This document shows positions 38,355-48,495 of a stretch of 64,000 nucleotides of DNA, in pieces. The notes below the pieces were generated by a model, which made no database searches, was not told where the DNA came from, and saw only the letters and a program-made list of their open reading frames with translations. The stretch is from Nomia melanderi (Eukaryota > Arthropoda > Insecta > Hymenoptera > Halictidae). Position 1 is the first letter of the stretch, and each line of letters opens with the position of its first letter. The stretch spans positions 3,286,001 through 3,350,000 of the forward strand of contig NW_027475134.1 in assembly GCF_051020985.1 (NCBI RefSeq). Direction: 5' to 3'. Both the position numbers and the translations under genes were made by a program.

Positions 38355-39005
38355 ATAAATCAAAGTGCATTGTCTGTAGGAGGCCCTGGCGCATGAATCT
38401 GTGCAGCGGGAACGACCTCGGACCACCAGGGTCCGAGAAAACCACAGTCTCATGGGGCCGGACACTCAGTGACAGGGGAAAATCCAATATATATCTGGAG
38501 ATATCTCGGGTGCTATTAGAGATAGCGCAATAAACCAAAGTGAATTATCTGCAGGAGGCCCTGGCGCATGAATCTGTGCAGCGGGAACGACCGCGGACCA
38601 CCAGGGGCCGAAAAAACCACAGTCTCATGGGGCCGGATACTCAGGGTCAGGGGAAAATCCAATATAGATCTGGTGATATCTCGGGTGCTATTACAGATAG
38701 CGCCATAAATCAAAGTGCATTGTCTGTAGGAGGCCCTGGCGCATGAATCTGTGCAGCGAGAACGACCTCGGACCACCAGGGGCCGAGACAACCACCGTCT
38801 CATGGGGCCGGACACTCAGGGTCAGGGGAATATCCAATATATATCTGGTGATATCTCGGGTGGTATTACAGATAGCGCAATAAATCAAAGTGCATTGTCT
38901 GTAGGAGGCCCTGGCGCATGAATCTGTGCAGCGGGAACGACCTCGGACCACCAGGGGCCGAGAAAACCACAGTCTCATGGGGCCGGACACTCAGGGTCAG
39001 GGGAA
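38355..39005 (+). repeat. 5-monomer unit (875 bp), second, partial copy
   Basis: Repeats the markers of the first copy in order, with 'cactcagtgacagg' at 38,464 and 'aggggaatatccaat' at 38,826. The match fades after about 39,005, where the first copy has 'catgcggccgg'. Private changes include 'gaccgcggacc' and 'cgggtggtattac'. Confidence 0.8.
38942..38962. other. Conserved 21-bp imperfect dyad with CTCF-like core, one per monomer
   Basis: Representative copy. Outer arms CTCGG and CCGAG are perfect reverse complements. After one A/G mismatch, two further C-G pairs close on a 5-base loop. The centre reads CCACCAGGGGCCG, which fits 12 of 13 positions of the CTCF core CCASYAGRKGGCR; the failure is one of the strongly conserved Gs. 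Most monomers keep this site, but common variants change one arm only ('ctaggacc', 'ctctgacc', 'agcggccgag') with no matching change in the other arm. It therefore looks like a DNA-level motif rather than a folded RNA. Any protein binding is untested. Confidence 0.5.
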
Positions 39006-42000
39006 AATCCAATATATATCTGGTGATATCTCGGGTGCTATTTGAGATAGCGCGATAAATCAAAGTGAATTATCTGCAGGAGGCCCTGGCGCATGAATCT
39101 GTGCAGCGGGAACGACCTCGGAACACCAGGGGCCGAGAAAACCACCGTCTCATGGGGCCGGGCACTCAGGGTCAGTGAAAAATCCAATATATATCTGGTG
39201 ATATCTCGGGTGCTATTACAGATAGCGCAATAAATCAAAGTGCATTGTCTGTAGGAGGCCCTGGCGCATGAATCTGTGCAGCGGGAACGACCTCGGACCA
39301 CCAGGGGCCGAGAAAACTACAGTCTCATGCGGCCGGACACTCAGGGTCTGGGGAAAATCCAATATATATCTGGTGATATCTCGGGTCCTATTACAGATAG
39401 CGAAATAAATCAAAGTGCATTGTCTGTAGGAGGCCCTGGCGCATGAATCTGTGCAGCGGGAACGACCTCGGACCACCAGGGGCCGAGGAAACCACAGTCT
39501 CATGGGGCCGGACACTCAGGGTCAGGGAAAAATCCAAAATATATCTGGTGATATCTCGGGTTAAATTACAGATAGCACAATAAATCAAAGTGAATTATCT
39601 GCAGGAGGCCCTGGCCCATGCATCTGTGCAGCGGGAACGACCTCGGACCACCAGGGGCCGAGAAAACCACCGTCTCATGGGGCGGACACTCAGGGTCAGG
39701 GAAAAATGCAATATATATCTGGTGATATGTCGGGTGCTATTACAGATAGCACAATAAATCAAAGTGGATTGTCTGGACGAGGCCCTGGCGCATGAATCTG
39801 GGCAGCGGGAACGACCTCGGACCACCAGGGGCCGAGAAAACCACAGTCTAGTGGGGCCGGACACTCAGGGTCAGGGGAAAATCCAATATATATATCAGGT
39901 TATATCTCGGGTGCTATTAGATACAGCGCAATAAACCAAAGTGTATTATCTGCAAGAGGCCCTGGCGCATGCATCTGTGCAGCGGGAACGACCTCGGACC
40001 ACCAGGGGCCGAGAAAACTAAAGTCTCATGGGGCCGGACACTCAGGGTCTGGGGAAAATCCATTATATATCTGGTGATATGTCGGGAGCTATTACAGATA
40101 GCACAATAAATCAAAGTGCATTGTCTGTAGGAGGCCCTGGCGCATGAACCTGTGCAGCGGCAACGACCTCGGACCACCAGGGGCCGAGAAAACCACAGTC
40201 TCATGGGGCCGGACACTCTGGGTCAGGGGAAAATCCAATATATATCTGGTGATATCTCGGGTGCTATTACAGATAGCGCAATAAATCAAAGTGCATTGTC
40301 TGCAGGAGGCCCTTGCGAATGAATCTGTTCAGCGGGAACGACCTCGGATCACCAGGGGCCGAGAAAACCACCGACACATGGGGCCGGACACTCAGGGTCG
40401 AGGAAAAATCCAATATATATCTGGTGATATCTCGGGTGCTATTAGAGATAGCGCGATAAATCAATGTGAATTATCTGCAGGAGGCCCTGGCGCATGCATC
40501 TGTGCAGCGGGAACGACCTCGGACCACCAGGGGCCGAGGAAACCACAGTCTCATGGGGCCGGACACTCAGGGTCAGGGAAAAATCCAATATATATCTGGT
40601 GATATCTTGGGTGCTATTAGATATAGCGCAATAAACCAAAGTGAATTATCTGCAGGAGGCCCTGGCGCATGAATCTGTGCAACGGGAACGACCTCGGACC
40701 ACCAGGGGCCGAGACAACAACCGTCTCATGGGGCCGGACACTCAGGGTCAGGGAAAAATCCAATATATATCTGGTGATATCTCGGGTTATATTACAGATA
40801 GCACAATAAATCAAAGTGCATTGTCTGTAGGAGGCCCTGGCGCATGAATCTGTGCAGAGGGAACGATTTCGGACCACCAGGGGCCGAGACAACAACCGTC
40901 TCATGGGGCCGGACACTCAGGGTCAGGGAAAAATCCAATATATATCTGGTGATATCTCGGGTTATATTACAGATAGCACAATAAATCAAAGTGCATTGTC
41001 TGTAGGAGGCCCTGGCGCATGAATCTGTGCAGAGGGAACGACCTCGGACCACCAGGGGCCGAGAAAACCACCGTCTCATGGCGCCGGACACTCAGGGTCA
41101 GGGGAAAATCCAATATATATCTGGTGATATCGCGGGTGCTATTACAGATAGCGCAATAAATCAAAGTGAATTGTCTGCAGGAGGCCCTGGCGCATGAATC
41201 TGTGCAGCGGGAACGACCTCGGACCACCAGGGGCCGAGAAAACCACAGTCTCATGGAGCCGGACACTCAGGGTCAGGGGAAAATCCAATATATATCTGGT
41301 GATATCTCGGGTGCTATTACAGATAGCGCAATAAACCAAAGTGAATTATCTGCAGGAGGCCCTGGCGCATGAATCTGTGCAGCGGGAACGACCTCGGACC
41401 ACCAGGGGCCGAGAAAACCACAGTCTCATGGAGCCGGACACTCAGGGTCAGGGGAAAATCCAATATATATCTGGTGATATCTCAGGTGCTATTAGATACA
41501 GCGCAATAAACCAAATTGAATTATCTGCAGGAGGCCCTGGCGCATGAATCTGGGCAGCGGGAACGACCTCGGACCACCTATGGCCGAGAAAACCACAGTC
41601 TAGTGGGGCCGGACACTCAGGGTCAGGGGAAAATCCAATATATATATCAGGTGATATCTCGGGTGCTATTAGATACAGCACAATAAACCAAAGTGTATTA
41701 TCTGCAAGAGGCCCTGGCGCATGAATCTGTGCAGCGGGAACGACCTCGGTCCACCAGGGGCCGAGAAAACAACCGTCTCATGGGGCTGGACACTCAGGGT
41801 GAGGGTAATATCCAATATATATCTGGTGATATCTCGGGTGCTATTACAGATAGCGCAATAAATCAAAGAGCATTGTCTGTAGGAGGCCCTGGCGCATGAA
41901 CCTGTGCAGCGGCAACGACCTCGGACCACCAGGGGCCGAGAAAACCACAGTCTCATGGGGCCGGACACTCTGGGTCAGGGGAAAATCCAATATATATCTG

Positions 42001-44389
42001 GTGATATCTCGGGTGCTATTACAGATAGCGCAATAAATCAAAGTGCATTGTCTGCAGGAGGCCCTTGCGAATGAATCTGTTCAGCGGGAACGACCTCGGA
42101 TCACCAGGGGCCGAGAAAACCACCGACACATGGGGCCGGACACTCAGGGTCGAGGAAAAATCCAATATATATCTGGTGATATCCCGGGTGCTATTAGAGA
42201 TAGCGCGATAAATCAAAGTGAATTATCTGCAGGAGGCCCTGGCGCATGCATCTGTGCAGCGGGAACGACCTCGGACCACCAGGGGCCGAGAAAATCACCG
42301 TCTCATGGAGACGGGCACTCAGGGTCTGGGGAAAATCCAATATGTATCTGCTGATATCTCGGGTGCTATTAGAGATAGCGTAACAAACCAAAGTGCATTG
42401 TCTGTAGGAGGCCCTGGCGCATGAATCTGTGCAGCGGGAACGACCTCTGACCACAAGAGGCCGAGAAAACCACCGTCTCATGGGGCCGGACACTCAGGGT
42501 CGAGGAAAAATCCAATATATATCTGGTGATATCTCGGGTGCTATTACAGATAGCGCGATAAATCAAAGTGCATTGTCTGTAGGAGGCACTGGCGAATGAG
42601 TCTGTGCAGCAGGAACGACCTCGAACCACCAGGGGCCGAGAAAATTACAGATATTCGGAATCCGTCACCCAAGGTCATGTGAAAATCCAGCATATATCTG
42701 GTGATATTTCGGGTGCTATTATAGATAGCGCAATAAACCAAAGTGAATTATCTGCAGTAGGCCCTGTCGCATGCATCTGTGCAGCGGGAACGACCTCGGA
42801 CAACCAGGGGCCGAGAAAGCCACAGACACATGGGGCTGGACACTCAGGGTTAGGGAAAAATCCAATATATATCTGGCGATATCTCGGGTGCTATTACAGA
42901 TAGTACAATAAATCAAAGTGCACTGTCTGTAGGAGGCCCTGGCGCATGAATCTGTGCAGCGGGAACGACCTCGGACCACCAGGGGCCGAGAAAACCACCG
43001 TCTCATGGGGACGGACACTCAGGGTCTGGCGAAAATCCACTATATATCCGGTGATATCTCGGGTGCTATTAGAGATAGCGCAATAAACCAAAGTGAATTA
43101 TCTGCAGGAGGCCCTGGCGCATGAATCTGGGCAGCGGGAACGACCTCGGACCACCAGGGGCCGAGAAAACCACAGTCTAGTGGGGCCGGACACTCAGGGT
43201 CAGGGGAAAATCCAATATATATATCAGGTGATATCTCGGGTGCTATTAGATACAGCGCAATAAACCAAAGTGTATTATCTGCAAGAGGCCCTGGCGCATT
43301 CATCTGTGCAGCGGGAACGACCTCGGACCACCAGGGGCCGAGAAAACTAAAGTCTCATGGGGCCGGACACTCAGGGTCTGGGGAAAATCCATTATATATC
43401 TGGTGATATGTCGGGAGCTATTACAGATAGCGCAATAAATCAAAGTTCATTGTCTGGAGGAGGCCCTGGCGCATGAATCTGTGCAGCGGGAACGACCTCG
43501 GTCCACCAGGGGCCGAGAAAACCACCGTCTCATGGGGCTGGACACTCAGGGTGAGGGTAATATCCAATATATATCTGGTGATATCTCGGGTGCTATTACA
43601 GATAGCGCAATAAATCAAAGTGCATTGTCTGCAGGAGGCCCTGGCGCATGCATCTGTGCAGCGGGAACGACCTCGGACCACCAGGGGCCGAGAAAATCAC
43701 CGTCTCATGGGGACGGGCACTCAGGGTCTGGGGAAAATCCAATATGTATCTGCTGATATCTCGGGTGCTATTAGAGATAGCGTAACAAACCAAAGTGCAT
43801 TGTCTGTAGGAGGCCCTGGCGCATGAATCTGTGCAGCGGGAACGACCTCTGACCACAAGAGGCCGAGAAAACCACCGTCTCATGGGGCCGGACACTCAGG
43901 GTCGAGGAAAAATCCAATATATATCTGGTGATATCTCGGGTGCCATTAGAGATAGCTCGATAAATCAAAGTGCATTGTCTGCAGGAGGCCCTGACGCATG
44001 AACCTGTGCAGCGGGAACGACCTCGGACCACCAGGGGCCGATAAAACCACCGTCTCATGGGGCCGGACACTCTGGGTCAGCGAAAAATCCAATATATATC
44101 TGGTGATATCTCGGGTGCTATTACAGATAGCGCAATAAATCAAAGTGCATTGTCTGTAGGAGGCCCTGGCGCATGAATCTGTGCAGCGGGAACGACCTCG
44201 GGCCACCAGGGGCTGAGAAAACGACCGTCTCATGGGGCCGGACACTCAGGGTCAGTGAAAAATCCAGTATATATCTGGTGATATCTCGGGTGCTATTAGA
44301 GATAGCGCAATAAACCAAAGTGAATTATCTGCAGGAGGCGCTGGCGCATGAATCTGTGCAGCGGGAACGTCCTCGGACCTCCAGGGGCC
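39006..44389 (+). repeat. Mosaic of right-hand lineage monomers
   Basis: The 'acagtctagtggggcc' monomer followed by a two-base longer AT run ('atatatatatcagg') occurs at 39,847, 41,599 and 43,176. The intervals are about 10 and 9 monomers plus two bases. Monomers with 'gacacatgg' (40,372; 42,123), 'cgggttatattacag' (40,785; 40,960) and the substituted segment (42,644) belong to the lineage that dominates the right side. A one-base loss in 'catggggcggac' lies near 39,685. Private oddities include 'ggcccatgcatc' (39,612) and 'gtctggacgagg' (39,773). No higher-order period is regular here. Confidence 0.7.
42030..43110 (+). repeat. Six-monomer block repeated at 47,107-48,180
   Basis: This block ('cccttgcgaatgaatctg', 'gcatgcatctg' with 'gacgggcactc', 'gatagcgtaacaaacc' with 'gacctctgaccacaagagg', the substituted segment at 42,644, 'gtaggccc' and 'atagtacaataaatc') recurs with an offset of 5,077 bp. 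I count about ten differences per kilobase. A third copy lies at 56,030-56,940, and its middle part recurs at 43,620-43,946. Confidence 0.8.
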
Positions 44390-44439
44390 GAGACAACCAC
44401 AGTCTCATGGGGCCGGACACTCAGGGTCAGGGGAAAATC

Positions 44440-46390
44440 CAATATATATCTGGTGATATCTTGGGTGCTATTAGATATAGCGCAATAAACCAAAGTGAAT
44501 TATCTGCAGGAGGCCCTGGCGCATGAATCTGTGCAACGGGAACGACCTCGGACCACCAGGGGCCGAGACAACAACCGTCTCATGGGGCCGGACACTCAGG
44601 GTCAGGGAAAAATCCAATATATATCTGGTGATATCTCGGGTTATATTACAGATAGCGCAATAAATCAAAGTGCATTGTCTGTAGGAGGCCCTGGCGCATG
44701 AATCTGTGCAGAGGGAACGATTTCGGACCACCAGGGGCCGAGAAAACCACAGTCTCATGGAGCCGGACACTCAGGGTCAGGAGAAAATCCAATATATATC
44801 TGGTGATATCTCGGGTGCTATTACAGATAGCGCAATAAACCAAAGTGAATTATCTGCAGGAGGCCCTGGCGCATGAATCTGTGCAGCGGGAACGACCTCG
44901 GAACACCAGGGGCCGAGAAAACCACCGTCTCATGGGGCAGGACACTCAGGGTCAGTGAAAAATCCAATATATATCTGCTGATATCTCGGGTGCTGTTACA
45001 GATAGCGTAATAAATCAAAGTGCATTGTCTGTAGGAGACCCTGGCGCATGAACCTGTGCAGCGGGAACGTTCTCGGACCTCCAGGGACCGAGAAAACCAC
45101 AGTCGCATGGGGCCGGTGACTCAAGGTCAGGGGAAAATCCAATATATATGTGGTGATATCTCGGGTGCTATTACAGATAGCGCAATAAATCAAAGTGCAT
45201 TGTCTGTAGGAGACCCTGGCGCATGAACCTGTCCAGCGGGAACGACCTCGGACCACCAGGGGCCGAGAAAACCACCGTCTCATGGGGCCGGACACTCTGG
45301 GTCAGCGAAAAATCCAATATATATCTGGTGATATCTCGGCTGCTATTACAGATAGCGCAATAAATCAAAGTGCATTGTCTGTAGGAGGCCCTGGCGCATG
45401 ACTCTGTGCAGCGGGAACGACCTCGGACCACCAGGGGCCGAGAAAACTACAGTCTCATGCGGCCGGACACTCAGGGTCTGGGGAAAATCCAATATATATC
45501 TGGTGATATCTCGGGTCCTATTACAGATAGCGAAATAAATCAAAGTGCATTGTCTGTAGGAGGCCCTGGCGCATGAATCTGTGCAGCGGGAACGACCTCG
45601 GACCACCAGTGGCCGAGGAAACCACAGTCTCATGGGGCCGGACACTCAGGGTCAGGGAAAAATCCAATATATATCTGGTGATATCTTGGGTGCTATTAGA
45701 TATAGCGCAATAAACCAAAGTGAATTATCTGCAGGAGGCCCTGGCGCATGAATCTGTGCAACGGGAACGACCTCGGACCACCAGGGGCCGAGACAACAAC
45801 CGTCTCATGGGGCCGGACACTCAGGGTCAGGGAAAAATCCAATATATATCTGGTGATATCTCGGGTTATATTACAGATAGCACAATAAATCAAAGTGCAT
45901 TGTCTGTAGGAGGCCCTGGCGCATGAATCTGTGCAGAGGGAACGATTTCGGACCACCAGGGGCCGAGACAACAACCGTCTCATGGGGCCGGACACTCAGG
46001 GTCAGGAGAAAATCCAATATATATCTGGTGATATCTCGGGTGCTATTACAGATAGCGCAATAAACCAAAGTGAATTATCTGCAGGAGGCCCTGGCGCATG
46101 AATCTGTGCAGCGGGAACGACCTCGGAACACCAGGGGCCGAGAAAACCACCGTCTCATGGGGCAGGACACTCAGGGTCAGTGAAAAATCCAATATATATC
46201 TGCTGATATCTCGGGTGCTGTTACAGATAGCGTAATAAATCAAAGTGCATTGTCTGTAGGAGACCCTGGCGCATGAACCTGTGCAGCGGGAACGTTCTCG
46301 GACCTCCAGGGACCGAGAAAACCACAGTCGCATGGGGCCGGACACTCAAGGTCAGGGGAAAATCCAATATATATGTGGTGATATCTCGGG
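44440..46390 (+). repeat. Third 7-monomer (1,225-bp) tandem duplication
   Basis: 44,440-45,165 and 45,665-46,390 match in order: 'atcttgggtgctattagata', 'gagacaacaaccg', 'cgggttatattacag', 'gcagagggaacgatttcgg', 'catggggcagg', 'gatagcgtaataaatc', and 'gaacgttctcggacctcc' with 'cagtcgcatgg'. Only about 730 bp of each unit matches; the rest was replaced in the first copy by 45,346-45,640 type monomers. The length equals that of the two earlier pairs, although the monomers differ. Confidence 0.78.
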
Positions 46391-46409
46391 TTATATTACA
46401 GATAGCACA

Positions 46410-48495
46410 ATAAATCAAAGTGCATTGTCTGTAGGAGGCCCTGGCGCATGAATCTGTGCAGAGGGAACGATTTCGGACCACCAGGGGCCGAGACAACAAC
46501 CGTCTCATGGGGCCGGACACTCAGGGTCAGGGAAAAATCCAATATATATCTGGTGATATCTCGGGTTATATTACAGATAGCACAATAAATCAAAGTGCAT
46601 TGTCTGTAGGAGGCCCTGGCGCATGAATCTGTGCAGAGGGAACGACCTCGGACCACCAGGGGCCGAGAAAACCACCGTCTCATGGCGCCGGACACTCAGG
46701 GTCAGTGGAAAATCCAATATATATCTGGTGATATCTCGGGTGCTATTACAGATAGCGCAATAAATCAAAGTGAATTATCTGCAGGAGGCCCTGGCGCATG
46801 AATCTGTGCAGCGGGAACGACCTCGGACCACCAGGGGCCGAGAAAACCACAGTCTCATGGAGCCGGACACTCAGGGTCAGGAGAAAATCCAATATATATC
46901 TGGTGATATCTCGGGTGCTATTAGAGATAGCGCAATAAACCAAAGTGAATTATCTGCAGGAGGCGCTGGCGCATGAATCTGTGCAGCGGGAACGTCCTCG
47001 GACCTCCAGGGGCCGAGACAACCACAGTCTCATGGGGCCGGACACTCAGGGTCAGGGGAAAATCCAATATATATCTGGTGATATCTCGGGTGCTATTACA
47101 GATAGCGCAATAAATCAAAGTGCATTGTCTGCAGGAGGCCCTTGCGAATGAATCTGTTCAGCGGGAACGACCTCGGATCACCAGGGGCCGAGAAAACCAC
47201 CGACACATGGGGCCGGACACTCAGGGTCGAGGAAAAATCCAATATATATCTGGTGATATCTCGGGTGCTATTAGAGATAGCGCGATAAATCAAAGTGAAT
47301 TATCTGCAGGAGGCCCTGGCGCATGCATCTGTGCAGCGGGAACGACCTCGGACCACCAGGGGCCGAGAAAATCACCGTCTCATGGGGACGGGCACTCAGG
47401 GTCTGGGGAAAATCCAATATGTATCTGCTGATATCTCGGGTGCTATTAGAGATAGCGTAACAAACCAAAGTGCATTGTCTGTAGGAGGCCCTGGCGCATG
47501 AATCTGTGCAGCGGGAACGACCTCTGACCACAAGAGGCCGAGAAAACCACCGTCTCATGGGGCCGGACACTCTGGGTCGAGGAAAAATCCAATATATATC
47601 TGGTGATATCTCGGGTGCTATTACAGATAGCGCGATAAATCAAAGTGCATTGTCTGTAGGAGGCACTGGCGAATGAGTCTGTGCAGCAGGAACGACCTCG
47701 AACCACCAGGGGCCGAGAAAATTACAGATATTCGGAATCCGTCACCCAAGGTCATGTGAAAATCCAGCATATATCTGGTGATATTTCGGGTGCTATTATA
47801 GATAGCGCAATAAACCAAAGTGAATTATCTGCAGTAGGCCCTGGCGCATGCATCTGTGCAGCGGGAACGACCTCGGACAACCAGGGGCCGAGAAAGCCAC
47901 AGACTCATGGGGCTGGACACTCACGGTTAGGGAAAAATCCAATATATATCTGGTGATATCTCGGGTGCTATTACAGATAGTACAATAAATCAAAGTGCAC
48001 TGTCTGTAGGAGGCCCTGGCGCATGAATCTCTGCAGCGGGAACGACCTCGGACCACCAGGGGCCGAGAAAACCACCGTCTCATGGGGACGGACACTCAGG
48101 GTCTGGCGAAAATCCACTATATATCTGGTGATATCTCGGGTGCTATTAGAGATAGCGCAATAAACCAAAGTGAATTATCTGCAGGAGGCCCTGGGGCATG
48201 AATCTGCGCAGCGGGAACGACCTCGGACCACCAGGGGCCGAGAAAACCACAGTCTCATGGAGCCGGACACTCAGGGTCAGGGGAAAATCCAATATATATC
48301 TGGTGATATCTCGGGTGCTATTACAGATAGCGCAATAAATCAAAGTGAATTATCTGCAGGAGGCCCTGGCGCATGAATCTGTGCAGCGGGAACGACCTCG
48401 GACCACCAGGGGCCGAGAAAACCACAGTCACATGGGGCCGGTCACTCAGGGTCAGGGGAAAATCCAATATATATCTGGTGATATCTCGGGTGCTA
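46410..48495 (+). repeat. M block: leader segment of the large nested repeat
   Basis: In order it has: 'gcagagggaacgatttcgg'; 'catggcgccgg'; a 'catggagccgg' monomer; an 'ggaggcgctggc' monomer with 'gaacgtcctcggacctcc'; 'cccttgcgaatgaatctg'; 'gacgggcactc'; 'gacctctgaccacaagagg'; the substituted segment at 47,721; 'gtaggccc'; 'atagtacaataaatc'; 'ctggggcatgaatctgcgc'; and 'acagtcacatgg' with 'cggtcactc'. The series recurs at 55,335-57,245 with one monomer missing, so the offset is 8,925 bp before the gap and 8,750 bp after. Confidence 0.85.

Noticed and set aside
39885..39900. AT dinucleotide microsatellite
   Set aside because: The run is only about ten bases and is the normal AT tract of the monomer lengthened by two bases in three related copies.
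40867..40885. CENP-B box-like match ('ttcggaccaccagggg' type)
   Set aside because: It fits eight of nine essential bases in a few variant monomers (also near 44,716, 45,944, 46,466 and 55,396) and seven of nine in the consensus. About one 7-of-9 match per two monomers is expected by chance over both strands, and no variant is perfect.
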